Shown: positions 18,849-27,846 of the stretch, in pieces | How the letters are laid out: each line of letters begins with the position of its first letter | Numbering within the stretch: the stretch's first letter is position 1 | Assembly: GCA_004210455.1 (NCBI GenBank) | Contig: SEFA01000061.1 | Span: 1-40,561 of the forward strand | Reading direction: 5' to 3' | DNA length: 40,561 nt | Source of the DNA: Rubrivivax sp. | GTDB lineage: Bacteria; Pseudomonadota; Gammaproteobacteria; Burkholderiales; Burkholderiaceae_C | The notes under the pieces: model-generated | What the model was told of the DNA's origin: nothing | The model's input: only the letters and a program-made list of their open reading frames with translations | The model's database searches: none | Made by a program: the position numbers and the translations under genes

Positions 18849-19862
18849 TCACTCCTTCGACGCGAAGCGCTGCGCGATGAAGCGCCAGATCATTGCTGTC
18901 GCATCCGGGCCGCTGGGATCGCTGTACGGTTCCTTCGCCGGTCCTCCGCTCCAGGCGTGCGCCAGACCGTCGATCTCGACGAGCGTTGCTGCGACGCTGC
19001 TCCCTCGCTTGAACTCGACGACCGTCATCGGCAGCCGCTTCCCGCGCTGCAACCGGCGGTCACGCACCGTGGCGGCGCCAGCGGCCAGCGCCCACTGGCG
19101 CACCGCCTCGAACGCATTGGACGCCGCGACGACGCGATCCTGATTGCCCTGGATCACAAGCAGCGGCGGCCATGCCGTGCCGCCTTCGATGGCGGCGGCC
19201 CCTGCCTTGCCGCGCATGGCGCGCAGCGCCGTCGTCGCCGACGCTGCGAGACCCGGCGGCACGCCCGAGTGCATCGCCACGGCCCGGAAGCGCTCCGGAT
19301 GCAGAGTCGCCAGCAGCGCGGCCATGCTCGCGCCGGCGGACAGGCCCACGATCGCCACGCGCTCGCGATCGGCGCCGTGGAGCAGGCAGACCTGATCGAT
19401 CGCGGCGAGGATCAGCGCCGCCTCGCCTTGCGCGCGACCGGACTCGGTGTCGAACCAGTTCCAGCAACGCTGTGGATTCGCCAGCCGGCTCTGCTCCGGA
19501 TAAAGCACCAGGAAGCGCTGGCGCGCGGCGAGCCGGTTCATCCGCGTGCTCCGCGCGAAGCCGGCCGGATCCTGTCCGCAGCCGTGCAGCATCACGATCA
19601 GCGGCGGGTGTTCGCCCGCGCTCAGCCCGGCAGGCCGGAAGAGCCGGAAGCGGCGCATGCCCGCGCGGCCGGTCGCCAGCCCGGAGAGCCAGTCGCCCAG
19701 GCCGGGCGACGGATGAGGCGGCGTCTTCTTCAGGCCGGGGACGGCGTCCTGGGTGGCGTCGCGGGCGACCTTCGTCGCCGCGCGCATGACCTGACCCGTC
19801 ACGGCGCGCAGGCCCTGGTTCCAGGCCTTGCGCAGGGCGGCGGTGGAGGAGCGTCTGACCAT
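18849..19862 (-). CDS. PHB-depolymerase-family esterase
   Basis: The 337-residue alpha/beta hydrolase resembles the Esterase_PHB family, whose members cleave polyhydroxybutyrate oligomers, feruloyl esters or similar substrates. The oxyanion segment MLHGCGQDP starts at residue 91. The nucleophile motif is GLSAG at 173-177 (Ser175), with likely acid Asp242 in QGNQDRVV and His302 in DGLAHAWSGG. The N-terminus is basic and amphipathic (about 1-45), without a clear signal peptide. The enzyme may therefore be cytoplasmic, which would suit intracellular PHB or ester turnover; this is an inference. No phaC or phasin gene is nearby. It is divergent from the ferritin-like gene. Confidence 0.87.
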   Translation of the reverse strand: MVRRSSTAALRKAWNQGLRAVTGQVMRAATKVARDATQDAVPGLKKTPPHPSPGLGDWLSGLATGRAGMRRFRLFRPAGLSAGEHPPLIVMLHGCGQDPAGFARSTRMNRLAARQRFLVLYPEQSRLANPQRCWNWFDTESGRAQGEAALILAAIDQVCLLHGADRERVAIVGLSAGASMAALLATLHPERFRAVAMHSGVPPGLAASATTALRAMRGKAGAAAIEGGTAWPPLLVIQGNQDRVVAASNAFEAVRQWALAAGAATVRDRRLQRGKRLPMTVVEFKRGSSVAATLVEIDGLAHAWSGGPAKEPYSDPSGPDATAMIWRFIAQRFASKE

Positions 19863-19926
19863 GGCGGCGATCGTCGGATCGTCCCATTCTGAGGCCTGAC
19901 CGTGTCGATGCGCTGATTCCTACCCT

Positions 19927-19954
19927 TTGACACAACGATGCGGGGCTTTAACGC
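19927..19954 (+). promoter_or_regulatory. Promoter candidate for the ferritin-like gene
   Basis: A perfect -35 hexamer TTGACA lies at 19927-19932. The -10 region is weak: TAACGC after 16 bases (19949-19954), or TTTAAC after 14. It is the only consensus TTGACA I noticed in an intergenic region of the window. Confidence 0.42.
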
Positions 19955-20011
19955 CGCGTGCATCCCAGGGCTGTTGGAATGACACGCACACGGATTGCCG
20001 GACCTCGCGCC

Positions 20012-20854
20012 ATGACTGTTGTTCCCTCGACACCCCTGCGCTGGACGCTCCAGGACCTGGACCTGTCCCGCATCGAGTCCGATCGCGTGCGCGAGCACGA
20101 CGCGCTTTTCCTGCTGGTCTGCAGCGCCTCCTTCATCGAGAGCGGCAGCGACATGTACACGCGCAATCTGATCGAGCATTTCGACGACGATGCCGAGGTC
20201 GGTGCGTGGCTGCGCGATCACTGGGAGCCGGAAGAGCTCCAGCATGGCGCCGCGCTCAAGGCCTATGTACGCCATGTGTGGCCGGGCTTCGACTGGGAGA
20301 CGGCCTATGCCGGCTTCTTCGAGGAATACGCTCGGTTGTGCACGATGGACGAGCTCGAGCCCACGCGCGGGCAGGAGATGGTGGCGCGCTGCATTGTCGA
20401 GATGGGCACGACGACCTACTACCAGGCGCTGCACGAGGCCTGCGACGAGCCGGTGCTGAAGGATCTGTTCTGGCGCATCCGCTGCGACGAGGTGCAGCAC
20501 TACAAGAACTTCTTCGCCTTCTTCCGCAAGTACCGTGAGATCGAGGGTCTGCATCGCGGCCAGGTGCTTGCGGCGCTCGTGCGTCGCGCGTTGGAGCTGC
20601 GCAAGGAGGACGCGTCGATCGCCTTGAGACATGCCGTGGGTGGGCGTCTGCGCACTGGGGCCGCGGACGGTGGCCCGGCGCCCATCGCCGACGCCGAGCA
20701 ACTGACGAAGGACGCCATCCAGCTTGTCAGTTCGAATCTGCCGATGGGGCTGGCCGTGCGCATGACCTTGAAGCCGCTGCTGCTGCGTCCTGGCGTGCAG
20801 CGGGTGGTCGAGCGCCCGCTTGCCGCCATTGGTCGCCGCGTCCTGCTGACCTGA
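20012..20854 (+). CDS. Ferritin-like diiron protein
   Basis: The 280-residue protein has a complete set of carboxylate-bridged diiron ligands in the order Glu43 (SFIESGSDMY), Glu75-x2-His78 (PEELQH), Glu130 (IVEMGTTTYY) and Glu160-x2-His163 (CDEVQH). The 32/55/30-residue spacing resembles the acyl-ACP desaturase branch of the ferritin-like superfamily, suggesting an oxidase, desaturase or hydroxylase rather than iron storage. The substrate is unknown. I chose the ATG at 20012; an in-frame ATG at 19979 would add eleven residues. The remaining C-terminal 100 residues are basic and include a region that could associate with membranes. The next gene, a TehA-like transporter, follows after 125 bases in the same direction. 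Confidence 0.78.
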   Translation: MTVVPSTPLRWTLQDLDLSRIESDRVREHDALFLLVCSASFIESGSDMYTRNLIEHFDDDAEVGAWLRDHWEPEELQHGAALKAYVRHVWPGFDWETAYAGFFEEYARLCTMDELEPTRGQEMVARCIVEMGTTTYYQALHEACDEPVLKDLFWRIRCDEVQHYKNFFAFFRKYREIEGLHRGQVLAALVRRALELRKEDASIALRHAVGGRLRTGAADGGPAPIADAEQLTKDAIQLVSSNLPMGLAVRMTLKPLLLRPGVQRVVERPLAAIGRRVLLT

Positions 20855-20979
20855 GCGCGTGCCCCCGGCCCGCGCCCCACGACGCTCACTGGGGCCGGAA
20901 TGGGGCGGCATCGATGCCGATTCTCGCTCTACAGTCCGCTCGTCCGACCGCTCCCGGTGGTCGTGAGCAGGAGCACCCG

Positions 20980-21930
20980 ATGAATGTTTCCCGATGGGCG
21001 GTCCCCGCCTCCTACTTCAGCATGGTCCTGGGCCTGACCGGCCTGGGCAACGGCTGGCGCGTGGCGGCGCGCCTGTGGGGTTTCCCCACCTGGATCGGCG
21101 AAGCCGTCATGGCGGTGGCCGTGGCGGTCTGGGCGGTGCTGCTGCTCCGCTTCGCGATCAAGTGGATCGCCGACCGGGAGTCGGCCAGGGCCGAGGCCGC
21201 GCATCCCATCGCGTGCTGCTTCATCGCGCTGGTCCCCGTGGCGACGATGCTCGCCGGCATCGGCGTGCTGCCGCATGCGCACGGCGTGGGGACGGCGATC
21301 ATCCTCGTCGGCGCGGTGGCGTCGCTGCTGTTCGGGCTGTGGCGCCACGGCGGCCAATGGCGCGGCGGCCGCGACGAGAAGACCACGACCACCGTGCTCT
21401 ATCTGCCGACCGTCGGCGCCAACCTGGTGTCGGCGATCGCGATGTCGGCGCTCGGGTGGCCGACCTGGGGGCAGCTGTTCTTCGGCGCCGGCGTGCTGGC
21501 CTGGATCGTCCAGGAATCCATCATCCTGGGCCGTCTGCTGACCGTCGAGCCGCTGCCCCTGGCACTGCGCCCGACGGTCGGTATCCAGATGGCGCCGCCG
21601 GCGGTGTCGCTGCTGGCCTACGCGGCGGTCACCGTCGGTCCGCCGGACCTGCTCGCCCGCATGCTGCTGGGCTACGCGATCGTGCAGGCGCTGATGGTGC
21701 TGCGGCTGATGCCGTGGATCCGCCAGCCGTTCACGCTGTCTTACTGGGCCTTCACCTTCGGTGCGACCGCGATCTCCACCGGCACCATGCGCTTCGCCGA
21801 ACGCGGCGACGATCCGGTCTTCACGACGCTCGCGCCGGTGCTCTTCGCGATGAGCAACCTCGTCATCGCCGGCTTGTCGATCGCGTCGGTGGTGTGGGTG
21901 CTGCGGACGAGGCCCACGCCGGCGCGCTGA
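20980..21930 (+). CDS. TehA/SLAC1-family membrane transporter
   Basis: The 316-residue protein consists almost entirely of about ten hydrophobic segments and starts with VPASYFSMVLGLTGLGNGWR, the signature of the tellurite-resistance/dicarboxylate (TDT) and SLAC1 anion-channel family. Such proteins form trimeric channels for anions or C4-dicarboxylates, and some affect tellurite resistance when overproduced. I chose the ATG at 20980 because CAGGAG precedes it and it directly begins the first membrane segment. No tehB methyltransferase is adjacent, so a tellurite role is not supported. It converges on the M48 gene at 21944 with 13 bases between. Confidence 0.87.
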   Translation: MNVSRWAVPASYFSMVLGLTGLGNGWRVAARLWGFPTWIGEAVMAVAVAVWAVLLLRFAIKWIADRESARAEAAHPIACCFIALVPVATMLAGIGVLPHAHGVGTAIILVGAVASLLFGLWRHGGQWRGGRDEKTTTTVLYLPTVGANLVSAIAMSALGWPTWGQLFFGAGVLAWIVQESIILGRLLTVEPLPLALRPTVGIQMAPPAVSLLAYAAVTVGPPDLLARMLLGYAIVQALMVLRLMPWIRQPFTLSYWAFTFGATAISTGTMRFAERGDDPVFTTLAPVLFAMSNLVIAGLSIASVVWVLRTRPTPAR

Positions 21931-21943
21931 GCGTCGGCCGGGT

Positions 21944-23866
21944 TCAGATCACGCGCTCACCTGCCGCGCGGACGCGCTTGCAAAGCCCCGTGTAGGGCGC
22001 CTCGTCCGTGATCAGGTGGACGGTCGCCGGCCATTCCTGCGCGGCCAGCGTTTCGAGCGCCTCCTGCCGGCGGCTGCCGCGGCTCCATCGCGTGAAGCGG
22101 ATCACCACGACCAGGGCCACGGCATCCGGATCGGCCTGGATCCGGCGGCGCGCGATCCATGCCTCGACGATGGTCGGCGTGACCGCCGTGAGCTGGTGGC
22201 GCAGCGTCGTCAGCGCCTCGGCGGAGAAGCCGCTGGGCATCGCCTCGGCCTTCGCATCGAGCCGGCCGACCTGCTGGTCGCGCGAGGCTTCCCATTCGGC
22301 GCGCTGGCGCCAGCGCTCCGCGTACTGCTCGGCGCGCGGATCCTTGCGCGGAACGAGGAATTCGTAGGCGCGCTCGCAACCCGGGCGGATCGCGTCGCCG
22401 TCCAGGTTCATCGCGCGGTCGAGCAGCGCCAGGCCCGACTCGTCGTCCTTGTCGAGCCGCATCACGCCTTCCAGGTACAGCGCCGTCGCGCGGTCGGGAT
22501 GCGCGGCGTTGAACGCGACGATCTGCGGCAGGTGGTCCTCGTCGGGGCGCAACTGGGCGTCCAGGCGCAGCAGCTCGAAGGCCTCGTCCACGGTGCGCTC
22601 GGGCAGCGCCTGCAGCGTGGTCGCGCGCTCGCGCAGCTCGGACCAGTGGCGGTGCTGATCGCGCCAGCCCGGCAGCACGTCGTTGCGCCACTGCTGCTGG
22701 ATCTCGCGCCGCAGCGTCGCCACCGAGGCACCGAGCCAGACCGTCGCCGCCGAGTCCGATCCCGGGTCGGTCGCCGGATGGCTCGCTCCGCCGGCCGCCA
22801 GGTCGGGCGGCGGAAGCGTCAACTGCGTGTCGGCCAGGCCGAGCGCGCGCAGGCGCTGTCGCAGCGACGGATGGGTGTCGGCCACGCCGGGGTCGCGCGC
22901 GAGCGCCGCGTCCAGGTCCTTGCTCGACAGCGCGGGCGTCTGCGGCGCGGACGCGGTGCGGGCCCATCGCTCGGCGAGGTCCTCGGGCGGCGAGTTCTCC
23001 GAACGCGTCGTCTTGAACAGCTCGGTGAGGAAGCGGTCGTAGCTGCCGCCGCTGATGTTCACGCGCTTGAGGGCCGAGGCGGCGGCGGCCGGGCCGACCA
23101 GCTCCGCGGCGGCGGCGTCCGCCTGGTACTCGTTGGCGCGCGCCAGCACGAAGGTGTAGGCGTTGAAGTAGGGCGCGTACCAGTCGACCGGCTTGCGCAG
23201 CAGGCGGCCGCTCCAGCCGCTCCAGTGCTCGGCGATGGCCTGGATCGTTCCCCACGACAGGCGCAGCCGGTAGATGAAGGCGCCGAAACGGCCGTGCGCG
23301 CCGGCGAGGTGGCCGTATTCATGCGCGACGACGGCCATCGCCTCGTCGGGCGTGGCCGACTCCAGCAGCGGCAGGCCCAGTAACAGGTAGTTGCGCGGGA
23401 AGCCGATGAGCCCGAACAGTGGCCGTTGGACGACAGCGGCGTTCATTTCGTTGATCAACAGCACGTGGTGGAAGCGTGGGCCGCGCATGCGACGCCGCAT
23501 GTCGTCGAGCGCCGCGAACAGCGCCGGTGCCTGCTCGCGCGTGAGCGGCAGCCCGGTCGGTGCCGGCAGTCGCACGAACAGCGCGGAGAACGAGGCCTTC
23601 AGCAGGAACCACATCGGGAAGGCCAGCAGGATCAGCAGCTTGCCGAGCTTGAGCAGCAGGATCAGCGCGCCGCCGCCGCTGGAGATCATCCACCAGGCCA
23701 GGCCGGCCAGCACCAGCAGGCCCGCGCCGGCGAAGGACAGCAGCACCGCCAGCAGCACGAAGCCCGCCAGCGCCAGCAGCGCTACCTTCATCTTGTAGGC
23801 CTCGGGGGCCCGTTCGCTCTCTCGCTCCAGGCGAGCCACCATCTGCTCGAAGTCCGCAGTCTTCAT
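21944..23866 (-). CDS. M48-type membrane metallopeptidase (paralogue B)
   Basis: The 640-residue protein begins with a charged helix, two strong hydrophobic segments (about 27-61 and 66-95) and an M48-type peptidase domain. HEYGH is at 182-186 and the third-ligand motif NEYQAD at 245-250 (Glu246). A long C-terminal region follows, containing helical and possibly TPR-like segments (YLEGVMRLDKDDESGLALLDRAMNLDGD). It ends with a module shared with the peptidase at 6875-8428 (AEALTTLRHQLTAVTPTIVEAW), then a short extra domain. The start at 23866 has an excellent GGAGG site. The active site probably faces the cytoplasm, as in HtpX (inference). The substrate is unknown. Confidence 0.88.
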   Translation of the reverse strand: MKTADFEQMVARLERESERAPEAYKMKVALLALAGFVLLAVLLSFAGAGLLVLAGLAWWMISSGGGALILLLKLGKLLILLAFPMWFLLKASFSALFVRLPAPTGLPLTREQAPALFAALDDMRRRMRGPRFHHVLLINEMNAAVVQRPLFGLIGFPRNYLLLGLPLLESATPDEAMAVVAHEYGHLAGAHGRFGAFIYRLRLSWGTIQAIAEHWSGWSGRLLRKPVDWYAPYFNAYTFVLARANEYQADAAAAELVGPAAAASALKRVNISGGSYDRFLTELFKTTRSENSPPEDLAERWARTASAPQTPALSSKDLDAALARDPGVADTHPSLRQRLRALGLADTQLTLPPPDLAAGGASHPATDPGSDSAATVWLGASVATLRREIQQQWRNDVLPGWRDQHRHWSELRERATTLQALPERTVDEAFELLRLDAQLRPDEDHLPQIVAFNAAHPDRATALYLEGVMRLDKDDESGLALLDRAMNLDGDAIRPGCERAYEFLVPRKDPRAEQYAERWRQRAEWEASRDQQVGRLDAKAEAMPSGFSAEALTTLRHQLTAVTPTIVEAWIARRRIQADPDAVALVVVIRFTRWSRGSRRQEALETLAAQEWPATVHLITDEAPYTGLCKRVRAAGERVI

Positions 23867-23971
23867 GGTCGTTCCTCCTTCCCTCGCGCCCTCCGGCGCC
23901 TCTCGATTCCCGGCGTCCTGCATCCTGGCGTCTGTCGCGCCGCGCGCGCATTGTGATGGCGGAACGACGGG

Positions 23972-24949
23972 TCAGCGATCCCGCGCGTTGAGGAGATTCC
24001 CGGAGGTCGGGCGATCGTCGAACGGCGCGAACACCTCCGCGACCCAGTCGACGAACAGACGCAGCTTCGCGCTCAGGTGGCGCGACGCCGGGTAGACGAC
24101 ATGCAGCGGATGACGCGGACGGGTCCAGTCGTCGAGCACCGTGCGCAGCGCGCCGCTCTGCAGGTGCGGTGACACCGCGAAGCGGAAGGTCTGTCCCAGG
24201 CCGGCGCCGGACAGCAGCGTGCTCAGGTGCGCGGTGCTTTCGTTCACGGCCATCACGGCCTCGCCGGCGATCTGCAGGTGTTCGTCGCCGCGGTGGAACT
24301 CGAGCGGAAACGCGCGTCCCGTCAGCGACGAGAAGTAGCCCGCGATGGCATGGCCCGGCACGCGCGTCCGGTCCCCGGGTCCATGGGCGCGCGCGATCAG
24401 TTCCGACGGATGCCTGGGAACGCCACGCGCTTTCAGATAGACGGGGCTCGCGCAGGTGACCCAGTCGAGGTCGGCGATGCGGCGCGCGACCAGCGAGTTG
24501 TCCGCCAGCTCGCCGCCGCGGATCACGCAGTCGACGCCTTCGCTGATGAGATCGACATGGCGGTCGCTGACGCCGAGGTCCACGTGCAGTTCGGGATGCC
24601 GCGCGCGGAAGTCGGGCAGGGCGGGGATGAGGATCATGTTCGCGAGGATCGAACCGACGTCCACGCGCAGCCGCCCCCGCGCCTGCGCACGGGTCTGCGC
24701 GGCCAGTTCATCCATCTCCGCGAGGTCCTCGATCAGACGCCGCGCGCGCTCGTAGTACGCCGCGCCTTCGGGCGTCACGCTGACACGCCGCGTCGTGCGC
24801 TGCAGCAGCCGCGCGCCCAGGTGGCGCTCCAGGTCCTGCACCAGCTTCGTCACGGTGGGGCGCGGGATGTTCATCGCGTCCGCCGCCTTCGAGAACGCGC
24901 CCGATTCGGCGATGCGCACGAAGACGCGCAGGGCGAGCAACTGGTCCAT
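23972..24949 (-). CDS. LysR-family transcriptional regulator
   Basis: The 325-residue protein has an N-terminal winged helix-turn-helix (about 5-62, recognition region around SKAADAMNIPRPTVTKLVQDLE). A helical linker and a periplasmic-binding-protein-like effector domain follow (about 90-295, including GRLRVDVGSILANMILIPALPDF). It falls in the CrgA/AaeR-like part of LysR regulators, whose ligands are diverse. The start at 24949 is preceded by GGGAGA. It is divergent from the SDR gene, the classical arrangement for a LysR regulator and its target, with a dyad in between. It presumably controls the SDR gene and itself. Confidence 0.93.
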   Translation of the reverse strand: MDQLLALRVFVRIAESGAFSKAADAMNIPRPTVTKLVQDLERHLGARLLQRTTRRVSVTPEGAAYYERARRLIEDLAEMDELAAQTRAQARGRLRVDVGSILANMILIPALPDFRARHPELHVDLGVSDRHVDLISEGVDCVIRGGELADNSLVARRIADLDWVTCASPVYLKARGVPRHPSELIARAHGPGDRTRVPGHAIAGYFSSLTGRAFPLEFHRGDEHLQIAGEAVMAVNESTAHLSTLLSGAGLGQTFRFAVSPHLQSGALRTVLDDWTRPRHPLHVVYPASRHLSAKLRLFVDWVAEVFAPFDDRPTSGNLLNARDR

Positions 24950-24964
24950 CGATCGATCTCCCAC

Positions 24965-24994
24965 TTCCAAATCCCTGATTATTCAGGATTGGAA
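24965..24994. promoter_or_regulatory. Candidate LysR operator between the divergent LysR and SDR genes
   Basis: TTCC-A-AATCC (24965-24974) is complementary to GGATT-GGAA (24986-24994), with one unpaired A and an 11-base centre. The centre region contains a second dyad, CCTGA/TCAGG. The size and T-N11-A character fit a LysR-type binding site, and the AT-rich stretch following it suits a promoter. Confidence 0.55.
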
Positions 24995-25084
24995 AAAAAG
25001 AAGTCGAGATCGACGGCTTTATTCGGACAGAGGCAATTCTTAAGCTTCGCTCACCTCTTCACCACTTCCTCAACGGAGCGAATC

Positions 25085-25849
25085 ATGAGCAAGCAACTTG
25101 AAGGCAAGGTCGCCGTCGTCACCGGCGGCACCACGGGCATCGGCCTGGCGGCAGCGAAGGCCTTCGCGTCGGAAGGCGCGGTCGTCTACATCACGGGCCG
25201 CCGCAAGCCCGAACTTGATGCCGCCGTCGCCGCCATCGGCGCGAACGCGATCGGCGTGCAGGCGGATTCGACGAAGCTGGCCGATCTGGATCGGCTGTAC
25301 GCCGAGGTCGGCGATCGCCACGGCCGTCTGGACGTGCTCTACGCCAACGCCGGCGGTGGCACGATGGCCCCGCTGGGCGAACTGACCGAGCAGCACGTCG
25401 ACGAGACCTTCGAGCGCAACGTCAAGGGCGTGATCTTCACCGTGCAGAAGGCGCTGCCGCTGCTGGACAAGGCCGCCAGCGGCGCATCGGTGATCCTCGC
25501 CGGATCGACGACGAGCTCGATGGGCACAGCCAACTTCAGCATCTACAGCGCCACGAAGGCGGCGGTGCGCAACCTGGCGCGCAGCTGGATCCTCGATCTG
25601 AAGGGCCGTGCGATCCGCATCAACACGCTGTCCCCCGGCCCGATCCACACGCCGGGCCTGGTGGAACTGGCCGGTTCCGACCCGGCCAACCAGCAGGGGC
25701 TGCTGGACTACCTGACCTCGCAATTGCCGATCGGCCGCATCGGGCAGCCGGAGGACATCGCGAAGGCGGCGGTCTACCTGGCGTCGGACGCCTCGTCCTT
25801 CGTCACCGGCATCGAGCTGTTCGTCGACGGCGGCATGGTGCAGGCCTGA
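25085..25849 (+). CDS. Short-chain dehydrogenase/reductase
   Basis: The 254-residue protein is a classical SDR oxidoreductase. The cofactor motif TGGTTGIG is at 13-20, YANAG at 86-90, the catalytic serine around 141 (AGSTTSS), and the YSATK pair with Tyr154 and Lys158. The basic pair after the second strand (GRRKPELD, about 38-45) suggests NADP(H) preference. The C-terminus VTGIELFVDGGMVQA is standard. GGAG precedes the ATG. The substrate cannot be predicted; many LysR-linked SDRs of this type reduce quinones or carbonyl compounds. It is divergent from the LysR gene. Confidence 0.93.
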   Translation: MSKQLEGKVAVVTGGTTGIGLAAAKAFASEGAVVYITGRRKPELDAAVAAIGANAIGVQADSTKLADLDRLYAEVGDRHGRLDVLYANAGGGTMAPLGELTEQHVDETFERNVKGVIFTVQKALPLLDKAASGASVILAGSTTSSMGTANFSIYSATKAAVRNLARSWILDLKGRAIRINTLSPGPIHTPGLVELAGSDPANQQGLLDYLTSQLPIGRIGQPEDIAKAAVYLASDASSFVTGIELFVDGGMVQA

Positions 25850-25904
25850 ACGACCGCGCGTCCGCGCCATGGCGGTCGCGCGGATCGTGGGCCCCGGCGG
25901 ACGC

Positions 25905-27698
25905 TCAGATCTCCGAGTCCCACGGCCGCGACAGCCGCATCGCGCAGTTGATGATCCCCACCATCGAGTAGGTCTGCGGGAAGTTGCCCCAGAGCTCGCC
26001 GGTGACCGGGTGGGTGTCCTCGGAGAGCAGGCCGAGGTGGTTGCGCGAGGCGAGCAGCGCCTCGAACAGCGCCCGCGCCTGCTCGACGCGGCCGATGCGC
26101 GCGAGCGCGTCGATGCGCCAGAACGCGCAGATGTTGAACGAGGTCTCGGGCTTTCCGAAGTCGTCGGGCGCCTCGTAGCGGCGCATGTAGGGGCCGTCGC
26201 AGAGCGAGGCCTCCAGCGCATCGACGGTCTTCACGAAGCGCGGGTCCTTCGGATCGATGAAGCCGACCTCGGTCATCAGCAGCACGCTGGCGTCGAGATC
26301 CTTGCCGCCGAAGCTCTCGACGAAAGCCTGGCGTTGCTCGCTCCACGCGTTGTCGAGGATCTTCTGCTTGATCAACGCGGCCCGTTCGCCCCACAGCGCG
26401 GCGCGCTGCGGCAGCTTGAGTTCGCGCGCGATCTTGCACAGGCGGTCGCAGGCGGCCCAGTTCATCAGCACCGACGAGGTGTGCACGCGCGCCCGCGTGC
26501 GCAGCTCCCACATGCCGGCGTCGGGCTTGTCGTGGATGGCGAAGGCCTGCTCGCCGGCGCGCTCCAGCAGCGCGAACTCGTCGATGCCCGCGCGCTGGTG
26601 CAGGCGATGGTCGAAGAAGGACTGCGCCGAGCCCAGCACGATGTTGCCGTAGACGTCGTGCTGGAAATGCTCATAGGCCTGGTTGCCCGCGCGCACCGGG
26701 CCCATGCCCCGGTAGCCGCGCAGGTGCGGGACCATGTACTCGGTCAGCTTGGACTCGAGCCCGATGCCGTAGAGCGGCTGCACGTGGCCGTCCTTGGACT
26801 GGCCGATGATGTTGCGCATCCAGCGGAGGTAGTCCTCCATCGTGCCGGTCTCGGACAGGCTGTTGAGCGCGCGCACGACGAAGAAGGCGTCGCGCAGCCA
26901 GCAGTAGCGGTAGTCCCAGTTGCGCTGCGTGTGCGGCGCCTCGGGCACGCTGGTGGTCATCGCGGCGACGATGGCGCCGGTCTCCTCGAACAGGCACATC
27001 TTCAGGGTGATCGCGGCGCGGATCACGGCCTCCTGCCACTCGATCGGGATGGCGAGCCGGCGCGTCCAGTCGCGCCAGTAGCTGATCGTCTTCTCCTCCA
27101 GCAGCCGGGCGGTGTCCTCGACGGATCGGTCCAGCGTCTCGTCGGGGCCGAAGATGAAGCTCATCGGCATGTCGAGCGCGAACGACGTCTCTTCTTGGAC
27201 GTAGGTCAGCGGCGCGTTGGTGGTGAGACGGATGGTGCCTTCCGGGCCGACGAAGCGCAGATGGTTGCTGCCGCGGGTGCGGGCCGGCTGGGCGGAACCC
27301 CACTGGATGACCGGCCGCAGGATGACGCGGATGCGGGGCAGGCCCTGGATGGGGCGCATGCGGCGCACCAGCATCATCGGGCGGTAGGGCCGGTCGTTGA
27401 GGAAGAAGCGCGGCATGAAGTCGGTGACTTCGATCGCGTTGCCGTGCGTGTCGTAGAGGCGGGTGCGCAGCACGGCGGTGCCGTGGTCGTAGGACTGCTC
27501 GCTGCGGGAAAAATCTTCCAGCTCGACCTGGAACGTGCCGTCAGGACCGATGCCGTCCGGGGAGTCGATCAGCGCGTGGAAGACCGGGTCGCCGTCGAAG
27601 CGCGGGGCGCAGCACCAGACGACGCGGGCGTGGTCGTCGATCAATGCGCTGACGGCGCAGTTGCCGACGAGGCCGAGTTTCAGAGAGGCTGCATCCAT
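25905..27698 (-). CDS. Glycoside hydrolase family 15 (glucoamylase/trehalase-like)
   Basis: The 597-residue protein has an N-terminal beta-rich domain of the trehalase-like type (about 1-190, starting LGLVGNCAVSALIDDHARVVWCC). The (alpha/alpha)6 catalytic domain of GH15 follows, with the signature NWDYRYCWLRDA at 260-271 and a late SEDTHPVTGELWGNFPQTYSMVGI block that should contain the catalytic base. GH15 members hydrolyse terminal alpha-1,4-glucosidic bonds or trehalose. With no signal peptide, cytosolic breakdown of a glucan or trehalose is likely. An ideal AAGGAGG precedes the ATG. No trehalose or glycogen genes are adjacent. Confidence 0.92.
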   Translation of the reverse strand: MDAASLKLGLVGNCAVSALIDDHARVVWCCAPRFDGDPVFHALIDSPDGIGPDGTFQVELEDFSRSEQSYDHGTAVLRTRLYDTHGNAIEVTDFMPRFFLNDRPYRPMMLVRRMRPIQGLPRIRVILRPVIQWGSAQPARTRGSNHLRFVGPEGTIRLTTNAPLTYVQEETSFALDMPMSFIFGPDETLDRSVEDTARLLEEKTISYWRDWTRRLAIPIEWQEAVIRAAITLKMCLFEETGAIVAAMTTSVPEAPHTQRNWDYRYCWLRDAFFVVRALNSLSETGTMEDYLRWMRNIIGQSKDGHVQPLYGIGLESKLTEYMVPHLRGYRGMGPVRAGNQAYEHFQHDVYGNIVLGSAQSFFDHRLHQRAGIDEFALLERAGEQAFAIHDKPDAGMWELRTRARVHTSSVLMNWAACDRLCKIARELKLPQRAALWGERAALIKQKILDNAWSEQRQAFVESFGGKDLDASVLLMTEVGFIDPKDPRFVKTVDALEASLCDGPYMRRYEAPDDFGKPETSFNICAFWRIDALARIGRVEQARALFEALLASRNHLGLLSEDTHPVTGELWGNFPQTYSMVGIINCAMRLSRPWDSEI

Positions 27699-27736
27699 CG
27701 TTCCTCCTTCTTCGTCGTTCTTGCGATGTTGCACGG

Positions 27737-27771
27737 ACGGGAACCGGGCAGCGGGCAAGGAACGTTCCCGT
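27737..27771. promoter_or_regulatory. Inverted repeat in the divergent GH15/J-like promoter region
   Basis: ACGGGAAC (27737-27744) is perfectly complementary to GTTCCCGT (27764-27771) across 19 bases. The right arm overlaps the palindrome GGAACGTTCC. Its position between two divergent starts suggests shared regulation. The regulator is unknown. Confidence 0.45.
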
Positions 27772-27846
27772 GGAGAGGTGGCCGCCCTGGCGTGGGCGGT
27801 GTGCGATGGCAACAGAATGTGGGATATGACAAGCGAGGGGGAGTGA

